Shown here piece by piece: positions 37,324 to 46,249 of a DNA stretch of 64,000 bases. Source of the stretch: Sphingomonas sp. GTDB taxonomy: Bacteria; Pseudomonadota; Alphaproteobacteria; Sphingomonadales; Sphingomonadaceae. The translations under genes and the position numbers were made by a program. Each line of letters begins with the position of its first letter. The stretch's first letter is position 1. A model generated the notes under the pieces. That model had not been told where the DNA came from and did no database searches. It saw nothing but the letters and a program-made list of their open reading frames with translations. Location: the NCBI RefSeq assembly GCF_017304635.1, contig NZ_JAFKMA010000006.1:62001-126000 (forward strand). The letters are read 5' to 3'.

Positions 37324-38262
37324 CTACCGCGCCGTATCGGCCTGCGCCGCCTGCGTCGCCTCGGCATGCGCGACTGCTTCCGCCTCGCCCGTGCCCATCG
37401 AGCGACCGCGGTAGAAGTCCTGGACGATCGCCCAGCCTTCCTCCGCCGTCTCGCAATAATGGAAGATGTCGAGGTCGCGCTGGCTGATGACGCCTTCGTC
37501 GACCAGCGCCTGGAAATCGACCACCCGGTCCCAGAACGCACGGCCGTAGAGCAGCACCGGGATCGGCTGGATCTTGCCCGTCTGGATCAGCGTCAGCAGC
37601 TCGAACAGTTCGTCGAACGTGCCGAACCCGCCCGGGAACGCCGCCAGCGCGCGGGCGTGCAGCAGGAAGTGCATCTTCCTGAGCGCGAAATAGTGGAATT
37701 GCAGGCTCAGTCGCGGCGTGACGTACGGGTTGGGCGCCTGCTCATGGGGCAGCACGATGTTGAGCCCGATCGATTCCTCGCCGACATCGGCGGCGCCGCG
37801 ATTGGCCGCTTCCATGATCGACGGGCCGCCGCCCGAACACACCACGAAGTGCCGCTTGCCGTCGCCATCGCGCGGAAACTGGCTGGCGATCCGGCCGAGT
37901 TCGCGCGCGACGTCGTAATATTTCGACTTGGCGACCAGGCTCTCGGCGATCCTGCGCGACGTGTCGTCGGTCGCCGCGTCCAGCACCGCCTGCGCCTTTT
38001 CCGGCGAGGGGATGCGCGCGGAGCCGTACATTACGAAGGTCGAGGCGATCCCCGCCTCGTCGATCACCAGTTCGGGCTTCAGCAATTCGAGCTGGAAGCG
38101 GACCGGACGCAGGTCCTCGCGCAACAGGAAGTCCATGTCCTGGAAGGCGAGGCGATAGGCCGGATTTTCGGTCTGGGGAGTGGAAATGCCGCCCTTGGCG
38201 CGTTCGGCTTCCTGCTTGGCACGCGGAAACACGCGCGACGGTACTCGGGTCTCGTTCGTCAT
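37324..38262 (-). CDS. LOG family protein (TIGR00730)
   Basis: A 312-residue member of the LOG family, which includes cytokinin riboside 5'-monophosphate phosphoribohydrolases and related nucleotide 5'-monophosphate nucleosidases. The signature PGGFGTFDELFELLT (about residues 207-221) is intact, as are the Rossmann-like FVVCSGGGPSIMEAANRGA and the FALRKMHFLL segment with the conserved Arg-Lys. N- and C-terminal extensions make it larger than the 200-residue plant-type LOG, as in the TIGR00730 subgroup. The physiological substrate here is unknown. Confidence 0.9.
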   Translation of the reverse strand: MTNETRVPSRVFPRAKQEAERAKGGISTPQTENPAYRLAFQDMDFLLREDLRPVRFQLELLKPELVIDEAGIASTFVMYGSARIPSPEKAQAVLDAATDDTSRRIAESLVAKSKYYDVARELGRIASQFPRDGDGKRHFVVCSGGGPSIMEAANRGAADVGEESIGLNIVLPHEQAPNPYVTPRLSLQFHYFALRKMHFLLHARALAAFPGGFGTFDELFELLTLIQTGKIQPIPVLLYGRAFWDRVVDFQALVDEGVISQRDLDIFHYCETAEEGWAIVQDFYRGRSMGTGEAEAVAHAEATQAAQADTAR

Positions 38263-38302
38263 CCGAGGGCGTTAGAGCAAAGTGATGACGGTTTGAAGAG
38301 CC

Positions 38303-38968
38303 CTACCGACAGAAGCCCTTGTGATCGTCCTCCAGATGCAAATGGTCGTGATGCGCCGCGTTGTAATCGGGGCTGAGCACCGTGCCGAACCGCTTACACG
38401 CCGAACCGTGGATGATCGTGAAGAAGCGGCGCGTGGCGTCGTCGGCGTCGTGCCAGTCCTGCCGCACCGAAATGCGGCGACCGTCCGCCAGCACGAATGC
38501 CGACACGTCGACCGCATTGGCGGTGGCGTGGCCCGACAGCCGCAGCGTCGCGGTGCCGACGGTGTTGCGGCACGCATAGCTGCCCATCGTCTCGACCCGG
38601 ACCAGCCGGCTGCCCAGGATCTGATAGGCGGCGGGCGCGACCGCGTTGCGCATCCAGCCGATGAACTCCTCGGCCAGGCCGCAGCGCATCGCCGTCACCC
38701 CGCTGACCGGCACACCGATATCGATGAGCTGCACCGCGCCGATCACCTGACACCCGCCGCCGAAATCGCGATCGGGCAGCGGCGAGTAGCGGACCTCCTG
38801 CCGGCTGAGGTCGGCGAAGCACGCCTGGGTGTCGCGGCTGGTCGGCAGGTTCAGCGCGACCGGCGGCGATCCCATCGGCCGCGGCGGCGGCGCCTGGACG
38901 TGCCCCCCGCCCCCGCCGAATACGCAGCCGGCGAGCGACAGACCGAACAAGGGCGCGAGCTTCCGCAT
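38303..38968 (-). CDS. Extensin-like C-terminal domain lipoprotein
   Basis: A 221-residue protein with a lipobox (FGLSLAGC, Cys at residue 15), so it is probably a lipoprotein. After a Pro/Gly-rich linker comes the extensin-like C domain seen in proteobacteria: ACFADLSRQEVRYSPL, CQVIGAVQLIDIG, YACRNTVGTATLRLSGHATANAVDVSAFVLADGRRISV and a final HHDHLHLE. The His and Asp pattern S-x-H-A-x-x-x-A-x-D plus H-x-H-x-x resembles zinc-dependent LAS peptidases, which suggests a cell-wall role. Activity is inferred. Confidence 0.88.
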   Translation of the reverse strand: MRKLAPLFGLSLAGCVFGGGGGHVQAPPPRPMGSPPVALNLPTSRDTQACFADLSRQEVRYSPLPDRDFGGGCQVIGAVQLIDIGVPVSGVTAMRCGLAEEFIGWMRNAVAPAAYQILGSRLVRVETMGSYACRNTVGTATLRLSGHATANAVDVSAFVLADGRRISVRQDWHDADDATRRFFTIIHGSACKRFGTVLSPDYNAAHHDHLHLEDDHKGFCR

Positions 38969-39043
38969 CGCCCGCAGGTTGCCGCAAGCATGGTTAACCG
39001 AAAGTTACGGCGCACGACACGCGCTTGACGCATCGCACAAAAC

Positions 39044-39109
39044 CCTTAGAGCCGCCGACGGGCCACGCGGTCCCAACGCCGCGCGGGCTCTCTGCAAGGA
39101 GGGTCAGAC
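39044..39109 (+). ncRNA. Candidate serC RNA leader
   Basis: Directly upstream of serC, AGAGCC at 39048-39053 pairs with GGCTCT at 39086-39091. Inside, GCGG (39067-39070) and CCGC (39078-39081) close a loop TCCCAAC. AGGAGGG follows just before the start codon. Position, hairpin and adjoining Shine-Dalgarno match what I recall of the serC RNA motif of alphaproteobacteria (Rfam RF00517). I could not run a covariance search. It is a conserved cis-element of unknown ligand. Confidence 0.6.
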
Positions 39110-40267
39110 ATGACTGAGACGAACGTTACCGACGCCATTGTTGCGTCCACTGCAAAGCCTGCCACCCGGCCGGCTCGCCCCCATTTCTCCAGCGGACCCT
39201 GCGCCAAGCCCCCGGGCTGGGACGCGGCCAGGCTCGCGACCGACGTGCTCGGCCGCTCGCACCGGTCGAAACTCGGCAAGCAGCGCCTGCAATACGCCAT
39301 CGATCTAATGCGCGAGATGCTGCAACTGCCCGACACCCACCGTATCGGCATCGTCCCCGGCTCCGACACCGGCGCGTTCGAGATGGCGATGTGGACGATG
39401 CTCGGCGCGCGGCCCGTCACCACCCTCGCCTGGGAAAGCTTCGGCGAAGGCTGGGTGACCGACGCGGCCAAGCAACTCAAGATCGACCCGACCGTCATCC
39501 GCGCCGATTACGGCCACCTGCCGGACCTCGATCAGGTCGACTGGTCGAACGACGTCCTGTTCACCTGGAACGGCACCACCAGCGGCGTGCGCGTCCCCGA
39601 CGGCGGCTGGATCGCCGACGACCGCGCAGGGCTGAGCTTCGCCGACGCGACCAGCGCGGTGTTCGCTTACGACCTGCCGTGGGACAAGATCGACGTCGCG
39701 ACGTTCAGCTGGCAGAAGGTGCTGGGCGGCGAGGGCGGCCACGGCGTCATCGTCCTGGGCCCGCGCGCGGTCGAGCGGCTGGAAAGCTACACGCCGGCCT
39801 GGCCGCTGCCCAAGGTGTTCCGCCTGGTGTCGAAAGGCAAGCTGGCCGAGGGCGTATTCAAGGGCGAGACGATCAACACGCCGTCGATGCTCGCGGTCGA
39901 GGACGCGATCTTCGCGCTCGAATGGGCGAAGTCGCTGGGCGGGCTGCAAGGCCTGATTGCGCGGTCCGATGCCAATGCCGCGGCGCTCGACACAATCGTG
40001 AGCGAGCGCGACTGGCTCGGCCATCTCGCCCCCGACGAAGCGTCGCGGTCGAAGACCAGCGTCTGCCTGACCGTCGCCGGTGCGGATGAAGCGTTCATCA
40101 AGACCTTCGCCGGGCTCCTCGAGAAGGAGGGCGCCGCCTACGACGTCGCCGGCTATCGCGATGCTCCCGCGGGCCTGCGCATCTGGTGCGGCGCGACCAT
40201 CGACACCGCCGATATCGCGGCGCTCGGCCCGTGGCTCGACTGGGCCTACGCGACGGCGCGCTCCTGA
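39110..40267 (+). CDS. serC: Phosphoserine aminotransferase
   Basis: SerC converts 3-phosphohydroxypyruvate to phosphoserine with PLP, and can also act in PLP synthesis. The 385-residue protein is the alphaproteobacterial class: RPHFSSGPCAKPPGWDA and GRSHRSKLGKQRLQ near the N-terminus, PGSDTGAFEMAMW, and the PLP-Lys region ATFSWQKVLGGEGGHGVIVLGPRA around residue 205. It starts at ATG with AGGAGGG upstream, behind a candidate serC RNA leader. A palindromic repeat separates it from serA, the preceding enzyme of the pathway. Confidence 0.97.
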   Translation: MTETNVTDAIVASTAKPATRPARPHFSSGPCAKPPGWDAARLATDVLGRSHRSKLGKQRLQYAIDLMREMLQLPDTHRIGIVPGSDTGAFEMAMWTMLGARPVTTLAWESFGEGWVTDAAKQLKIDPTVIRADYGHLPDLDQVDWSNDVLFTWNGTTSGVRVPDGGWIADDRAGLSFADATSAVFAYDLPWDKIDVATFSWQKVLGGEGGHGVIVLGPRAVERLESYTPAWPLPKVFRLVSKGKLAEGVFKGETINTPSMLAVEDAIFALEWAKSLGGLQGLIARSDANAAALDTIVSERDWLGHLAPDEASRSKTSVCLTVAGADEAFIKTFAGLLEKEGAAYDVAGYRDAPAGLRIWCGATIDTADIAALGPWLDWAYATARS

Positions 40268-40269
40268 TT

Positions 40270-40359
40270 CGTCATTCCCGCGAAAGCGGGAACCCATCTC
40301 CCGCCGTCACCACCAGTTGAACCGTCAGAAGCTGGGTCCCCGCTTTCGCGGGGATGACG
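40270..40359. repeat. Palindromic repeat between serC and serA
   Basis: It starts CGTCATTCCCGCGAAAGC and ends CGCTTTCGCGGGGATGACG, with CCCATCTC near the left end and a partial mirror GCTGGGT on the right. It is the same length and class as 16625-16714 between atpA and atpG. It begins 2 bases after the serC stop codon. Confidence 0.85.
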
Positions 40360-40380
40360 GTCAGAAGAAAGTCCAATCCA

Positions 40381-41958
40381 ATGCCCAAAGTCCTCATCAG
40401 CGACAAAATGGATCCCAAGGCCGCCCAGATCTTCCGCGAGCGCGGGGTCGAGGTGGACGAGATCACCGGCAAGACGCCCGACGAATTGAAGGCGATCATC
40501 GGCCAGTATGACGGCCTCGCCATCCGCAGCTCGACCAAGGTGACGAAGGACATTCTCGCCCACGCCTCCAACCTGAAGGTCGTCGGCCGCGCCGGCATCG
40601 GGGTCGACAATGTCGATATCCCCGCGGCCTCCGCGCAGGGCGTCGTCGTCATGAACACGCCGTTCGGCAACTCGATCACCACGGCCGAACACGCCATCGC
40701 CCTCATGTTCGCGCTCGCCCGGCAATTGCCGGAGGCCGATGCCTCGACCCAGGCCGGCAAGTGGGAGAAGAACCGCTTCATGGGGGTCGAGCTGACCTCG
40801 AAGACGCTCGGGCTGATCGGCGCGGGCAATATCGGCTCGATCGTCGCGGACCGCGCGCTGGGCCTCAGGATGAAGGTGATCGCGTTCGACCCGTTCCTGT
40901 CGCCCGAACGCGCCGTCGAACTGGGCGTGGAGAAGGTCGACCTCGACGATCTGCTCGCGCGCGCCGACTTCATTACTTTGCACACGCCGCTGACCGACCA
41001 GACGCGCAACATCCTGAGCCGCGACAACCTGCTGCGGACCAAGCCGGGGGTACGGATCATCAATTGCGCACGCGGCGGGCTGGTGGACGAGGCGGCGCTG
41101 AAGGAACTGCTCGATTCGGGGCATGTCGCAGGCGCCGCGCTCGACGTGTTCGTGACCGAGCCGGCCAAGGAATCGCCGCTGTTCGGCACGCCCAACTTCG
41201 TCTCGACCCCGCACCTCGGCGCCTCCACCAGCGAAGCGCAGGTCAACGTCGCGATCCAGGTCGCCGAGCAGATGGCCGACTATCTGGTCTCGGGTGGTGT
41301 CACCAACGCGCTCAACGTGCCGAGCCTGTCGGCCGAGGAAGCGCCGCGGCTGAAGCCGTACATGGCGCTGGCGGAAAAGCTCGGTAGCCTGGTCGGCCAG
41401 CTCACCACCGGCGCGATCGGCCGCATCTCGATCCACAGCGAGGGCGCCGCCGCCGAACTCAACCAGAAGCCGATCGTGGCCGCCGTGCTCGCCGGCTTCC
41501 TGCGCACGCAGACCGACACGGTGAACATGGTCAACGCGCCGCTCCTCGCCAAGGAGCGCGGGATCGAGGTGCGCGAGGTGCGGACAGAGCGCGAGGGCGA
41601 TTACCACACGCTGCTGCGCGTGTCGGTGAAGACCGAGGCGGGCGAGCGGTCGGTCGCCGGCACGCTGTTCGGCGACGCCGCCCCGCGGCTGGTCGAACTG
41701 TTCGGGATCAAGGTCGAGGCCGATATGGCCGGCCACATGCTCTACGTCGTCAACGAGGATGCGCCGGGCTTCATCGGCCGGCTCGGCACGCTGCTGGGAA
41801 CGGAGGGCGTCAACATCGGGACGTTCCATCTGGGTCGGCGGAGCGCGGGCGGCGAAGCGGTGCTGCTGCTGTCGGTCGACGATGCGGTATCGCCGGAACT
41901 GATCGCCAAGGTGCGCGGCCTGGCCGGCGTGAAGACGGTGATGGGGCTGAGTTTTTAG
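40381..41958 (+). CDS. serA: D-3-phosphoglycerate dehydrogenase, long form
   Basis: SerA oxidises 3-phosphoglycerate as the first step of serine synthesis. The 525-residue protein is the three-part long form. The catalytic/NAD domains (1-320) contain VVGRAGIGVDNVD, the Rossmann GLIGAGNIGSIVADRALG, RIINCARGGLVDEAAL and the catalytic His region STPHLGASTSEAQ. An allosteric substrate-binding domain (about 320-450) and a C-terminal ACT domain (about 455-525, HMLYVVNEDAPGFIGRLGTLLG) follow. The ATG at 40381 is used; an upstream GTG lies within the repeat. Its stop codon runs straight into a heptamer repeat. Confidence 0.97.
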   Translation: MPKVLISDKMDPKAAQIFRERGVEVDEITGKTPDELKAIIGQYDGLAIRSSTKVTKDILAHASNLKVVGRAGIGVDNVDIPAASAQGVVVMNTPFGNSITTAEHAIALMFALARQLPEADASTQAGKWEKNRFMGVELTSKTLGLIGAGNIGSIVADRALGLRMKVIAFDPFLSPERAVELGVEKVDLDDLLARADFITLHTPLTDQTRNILSRDNLLRTKPGVRIINCARGGLVDEAALKELLDSGHVAGAALDVFVTEPAKESPLFGTPNFVSTPHLGASTSEAQVNVAIQVAEQMADYLVSGGVTNALNVPSLSAEEAPRLKPYMALAEKLGSLVGQLTTGAIGRISIHSEGAAAELNQKPIVAAVLAGFLRTQTDTVNMVNAPLLAKERGIEVREVRTEREGDYHTLLRVSVKTEAGERSVAGTLFGDAAPRLVELFGIKVEADMAGHMLYVVNEDAPGFIGRLGTLLGTEGVNIGTFHLGRRSAGGEAVLLLSVDDAVSPELIAKVRGLAGVKTVMGLSF

Positions 41959-41985
41959 GGAGCAGGGAGCCGGGAGCAGGGAGCG
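41958..41985 (+). repeat. Four tandem heptamers, left border of the four-helix-bundle cassette
   Basis: Four consecutive units GGGAGCA, GGGAGCC, GGGAGCA and GGGAGCG start at the last base of the serA stop codon and end 3 bases before the ATG of the next gene. The right border (42367-42394) holds four units that read GGGAGTA on the opposite strand, so the two borders are inverted relative to each other. Confidence 0.85.
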
Positions 41986-41988
41986 GGC

Positions 41989-42366
41989 ATGGCGCGGATC
42001 GAGAGCTTTCGTGACTTGATCGTATGGCAGCGCGCCATGGCGATGGCCGAAGGCGTCTATCGGCTTACGAGCGAATATCCGCGCGACGAGCAATTCGGAC
42101 TCGTTTCGCAAACGCGACGCGCGGCCGTGTCCGTCGCGGCCAATATCGCCGAAGGCCATGGTCGCGGGACGCGAGCGGCCTATGCCGGATTTCTCCGCAT
42201 CGCGCGGGGCTCGCTTCGTGAGGTGGAGACCCATCTGTTGCTGGCGAGTCGGCTCGGCATGGGGAGCGGCGAACAAATCGACGGATTGTTGGTCGACGCC
42301 GGCGAAATCGGCCGTATGCTCCACACGCTGATCGCTCGCTTGCGCGAGCAACCGGCCCTGCCCTAA
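41989..42366 (+). CDS. Four-helix-bundle protein (S23 / 23S rRNA intervening-sequence family)
   Basis: A 125-residue protein of the S23/TIGR02436 family: IESFRDLIVWQRAMAMAEGVYRLTSEYPRDEQFGLVSQTRRAAVSVAANIAEGHGRGTRAAYAGFLRIARGSLREVETHLLLASRLG. The W-Q-x-A start, the QTRRAAVSVAANIAEG core and the LREVETHLLLA helix are diagnostic. Relatives are encoded in intervening sequences of some 23S rRNAs or stand alone in chromosomes, and are structurally like the Avd accessory protein of diversity-generating retroelements. Function is unknown. The gene is bracketed exactly by inverted heptamer repeats and lies between serA and hisZ. Confidence 0.92.
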   Translation: MARIESFRDLIVWQRAMAMAEGVYRLTSEYPRDEQFGLVSQTRRAAVSVAANIAEGHGRGTRAAYAGFLRIARGSLREVETHLLLASRLGMGSGEQIDGLLVDAGEIGRMLHTLIARLREQPALP

Positions 42367-42394
42367 CTACTCCCTACTCCCTACTCCCTACTCC
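42367..42394 (-). repeat. Four tandem heptamers, right border of the four-helix-bundle cassette
   Basis: Four identical units CTACTCC follow the TAA stop codon of the four-helix-bundle gene without a gap. They end 3 bases before the hisZ ATG. On the minus strand they read GGGAGTA in phase, an inverted and slightly changed version of the left border GGGAGCA. Confidence 0.9.
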
Positions 42395-42397
42395 ACT

Positions 42398-43504
42398 ATG
42401 ACTCACGCCCTCCTCCCGTCCGGTTTTCGCGATCGCTTGCCGCCCGATGCCGATGCCGCCGCGGCGGTCGAGGCGCGGGTGCTCGATGCGGCGCGGCTGC
42501 ATGGGTACGAGCGCGTCGAGCCGCCGCTCGCAGAGTTCGAGGATGCGCTGGCGCACCGGCTGAAGGCAACGCGTGCGCAGGACGCGGTGCGCTTCGTCGA
42601 TCCGATCAGCCAGCGCACGCTGGCGATCCGGCCCGACCTCACCGCGCAGGTCGCGCGGATCGCGGCGACGCGGATGGGGCATCATCCGCGCCCGGTGCGG
42701 CTGAGCTATGCCGGCCCCGTGCTGCGGCTGCGCGGGCCCGAACTGGCGCCCGCGCGCGAGCGGCGCCAGGCGGGGTGCGAGCTGATCGGGCTCGATACCA
42801 TCGCAGCGGCGCGCGAGATCGTCGTCGTCGCGGTCGAGGCGCTGGAGGCGGCGGGCGTCGCCGGTATCTCGGTCGATTTCACGCTGCCCGATCTGCTCGG
42901 CGTGCTGGCGGCGGGGCCGCTGCCGCTGGACGCGGGAGCGGTCGAGACGCTGGCCGACCGGCTCGACGCGAAGGACGCCGGCGCGGTCGCGGCGATCGCG
43001 CCCAGCTATCTGCCGCTGATCGAGGCGGCGGGGCCGTTCGATGCCGCGCTTGAGCGGTTGCGCGCGCTCGACGGCGGCGGCGCGCTCGGCACGCGGCTCG
43101 ACGGGCTGGCGGCGGTGGCGGACGCGGTGCGCGGGCGCGCGGCGCTGACGCTCGACCCGACCGAGCGGCACGGGTTCGAATACCAGACCTGGCTCGGCTT
43201 CTCGCTGTTCGCCGACGGCGCCCGCGGCGAGATCGGCCGCGGCGGCAGCTACACGATCGTCCACGAGGACGGCGCCGAGGAAGCCGCGATCGGCTTCTCG
43301 CTCTATATCGACGCGATCGTCGCCGCCGCCCCGACGGAACAGGATCGCCGCCGCCTGTTCGTCCCGCTCGGCAGCGACCAGGCGCTGGCGGCGAAGTTGC
43401 GGAGCGACGGCTGGGTAACGGTGGCCGCGCTCGCACCCGGCGACACGCCCGAGGCGCAACTGTGCACGCATGTGCTGGTGGATGGCGGGGTTCGTGGCTG
43501 TTGA
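42398..43504 (+). CDS. hisZ: ATP phosphoribosyltransferase regulatory subunit HisZ
   Basis: HisZ is a catalytically inactive relative of histidyl-tRNA synthetase that activates the short HisG in histidine synthesis. The 368-residue protein keeps class II synthetase-like motifs: LPSGFRDRLPPDADAAA, motif 2-like SYAGPVLRLRGPELAPARERRQAGCELIG, and YQTWLGFSLFADGARGEIGRGGSY near residue 265. It lacks the anticodon-binding domain and is shorter than HisS. The ATG directly follows the heptamer repeat, which leaves little room for a ribosome-binding site. Confidence 0.92.
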   Translation: MTHALLPSGFRDRLPPDADAAAAVEARVLDAARLHGYERVEPPLAEFEDALAHRLKATRAQDAVRFVDPISQRTLAIRPDLTAQVARIAATRMGHHPRPVRLSYAGPVLRLRGPELAPARERRQAGCELIGLDTIAAAREIVVVAVEALEAAGVAGISVDFTLPDLLGVLAAGPLPLDAGAVETLADRLDAKDAGAVAAIAPSYLPLIEAAGPFDAALERLRALDGGGALGTRLDGLAAVADAVRGRAALTLDPTERHGFEYQTWLGFSLFADGARGEIGRGGSYTIVHEDGAEEAAIGFSLYIDAIVAAAPTEQDRRRLFVPLGSDQALAAKLRSDGWVTVAALAPGDTPEAQLCTHVLVDGGVRGC

Positions 43505-43521
43505 AGGCGGCGTTTGGATAG

Positions 43522-43914
43522 TTAGCTGTCATTGGCCGGTGAGCGTTTGATCCAGTCCATGACGGTTTTAGTTGCGTCGTTGAGCATGGCGGCGAGCTTG
43601 TCGGTTGCCCCTTCCCACTCTCTTTCGAACTCTGTGTCATCATCTGTGTCGATAGACCTGGCCGAAATAACGACATGGCCTTCGCACGGTGGATTGATGG
43701 AGATTTGAAAGTACTCGAATGGACGCAGACCTGAAGAATACGCAAAGCGTGCTGACTTGCCAGCCCACTTGTCAAACAGCTTCTTGACGTTCGTCACCGC
43801 CCAGGTTTCGATCACTTCATCCACGCCGGAATGGGCTGTCATAAGGACAAACTGAGACGAGGACGCGACGTCTGCAAGTAGGTCAGTCAGCGAACTTTGG
43901 CTTCGGCTTTGCAC
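43522..43914 (-). CDS. Protein of unknown function in the hisZ-purA island
   Basis: A protein of 130 residues from the GTG at 43914 (a TTG at 43923 would add three). Recognisable features are few: VLMTAHSGVDEVIETWAVTNVKKLFDKWAGKSARFAYSS, then FEYFQISINPPCEGHVVISARSIDTDDDTEFEREWEGATDKLAAMLNDATKTVMDWIKR. The C-terminal part looks helical and acidic. Codon third positions look less G/C-rich than in the neighbours. It overlaps the 3' end of the next upstream small gene, so the two form a unit. It is not recognised as a known family. Confidence 0.65.
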   Translation of the reverse strand: MQSRSQSSLTDLLADVASSSQFVLMTAHSGVDEVIETWAVTNVKKLFDKWAGKSARFAYSSGLRPFEYFQISINPPCEGHVVISARSIDTDDDTEFEREWEGATDKLAAMLNDATKTVMDWIKRSPANDS

Positions 43915-44072
43915 ATGTCCCAAAACTCATCGTCGGTCAGCTTCCTGTCGCCAATGGCGACAAAAAGACCATTCTCCGCCAGCTTGCCGTCAAAAGGTAT
44001 TTTGGTCTTTAGCCCTAAAGCGGTTTCGGAAGTGCCCCATAGGCTACCCATATCGTTGATGAGTGAGAACAT
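43887..44072 (-). CDS. Small protein of unknown function in the hisZ-purA island
   Basis: A 61-residue protein: MFSLINDMGSLWGTSETALGLKTKIPFDGKLAENGLFVAIGDRKLTDDEFWDMCKAEAKVR. It has no membrane segment or Cys motif. Its 3' end overlaps the start of the 130-residue gene, and both read on the minus strand between the plus-strand hisZ and purA. The base composition is more A/T-rich than the flanks, which suggests acquisition. The function is not recognisable. Confidence 0.55.
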   Translation of the reverse strand: MFSLINDMGSLWGTSETALGLKTKIPFDGKLAENGLFVAIGDRKLTDDEFWDMCKAEAKVR

Positions 44073-44257
44073 AGGTTGAGCATTGCGTGCTCACGTTGCG
44101 TACGCAAGCACATCGTTACTCACCATACTTCTCCCGCATTGACACCCGCCACCCCTGCCCGCTACCGGCGCCCTCGCATTCCTGGCACCGCCCGCGCGCC
44201 GAGTCCCGTCGAAGGGGGCGTGGGTCGAACTCGGCGGGGACAGGTGCATATCCGGAC

Positions 44258-45559
<1,302 letters not shown>

Positions 45560-45572
45560 CCGACGAAAGGCT

Positions 45573-45844
45573 TAGGGTCTGTACTCAATCAGCCCAGGGT
45601 CGTGACGGAGCCGATTTCGGTGTCGGGCAAGAAGCAAGGAGGGAGCGATGCCGAAGCATCGTGACCGACGCGGCGACGCCGCCCGGCGCCGAAATCGGCG
45701 CGCCGCTGCGCGGTCGCCCGGAGCAGGCCACCGGACGGCGTCGCTTGCTTGCGCGTAGCTTCAGCTACGCGACGGCGCTGCGCTCCTTGCCGGCGACCTA
45801 CTCCGGGCGATCACGATCCCTGGCATGGTCGAGTACAGGCCCTA
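45573..45844. mobile_element. MITE-like element with terminal inverted repeats
   Basis: The left end begins TAGGGTCTGTACTCAATCA. The right end, read on the other strand, begins TAGGGCCTGTACTCGACCA. The similarity continues over about 33 bases to CCAGGG and TCGTGA, with roughly six differences. The 272 bases between contain further inverted segments (GCCGATTTCGG near 45612 and CCGAAATCGGC near 45690) and no transposase frame. This fits a non-autonomous miniature inverted-repeat element. Its right end overlaps the stop codon of the neighbouring secreted-protein gene. Confidence 0.65.
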
Positions 45845-46153
45845 GTGCTTTTTCTTGGTCTTGCCCGAGACCGAGGTGCCGACCGTCGCGCCGTTGCTGT
45901 CGGTCGTGGCGGTGGTCGAGGTCGTGGCCGACGTGTCCGGGGTCATCGGCGTGGTCGCCGTCGTGCTGGTCGTCGCCGACGTGCTGGTGTCGGGCACGGA
46001 CACCGGCGGGGTGGTTTGTGACGGCACGCTGACCGGCGGCGTGCTGACCGATGGAACGGTGGCGGGCGGCGTCGAGACCGACGGCACGGTCTGCGCCGCG
46101 GCGATGCCGCTGCTGCCGACGATCAACGCGCCGGCGAGGAACGCGAGTTTCAT
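45842..46153 (-). CDS. Secreted Pro/Ser/Thr-rich low-complexity protein
   Basis: A 103-residue protein with a signal peptide (MKLAFLAGALIVGSSGIAAAQT, cleavage after about residue 20). The mature part is built of degenerate repeats such as VPSVSTPP, VPSQTTPP and SATTSTTATTPM, ending in GKTKKKH. It looks unstructured and surface- or periplasm-located. The TAG stop lies inside the terminal inverted repeat of the MITE-like element, so the insertion may have set or moved the C-terminus. No family is recognised. Confidence 0.65.
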   Translation of the reverse strand: MKLAFLAGALIVGSSGIAAAQTVPSVSTPPATVPSVSTPPVSVPSQTTPPVSVPDTSTSATTSTTATTPMTPDTSATTSTTATTDSNGATVGTSVSGKTKKKH

Positions 46154-46249
46154 GATGTTCTCCGATGATTGGGGAAACGTACAAACGCCCCATCGCGGCC
46201 GGATATCCGCAGCGCGTCCCCCGAATCGCCCGCTTTGCCGTAGCGGCGT

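Noticed and set aside
41989-42366. The S23-type protein as evidence for an rRNA intervening sequence
   Set aside because: No 23S rRNA sequence flanks it; it stands between serA and hisZ.
41958-42394. Heptamer arrays as a CRISPR array
   Set aside because: The units are adjacent heptamers without spacers, and no cas gene is present.
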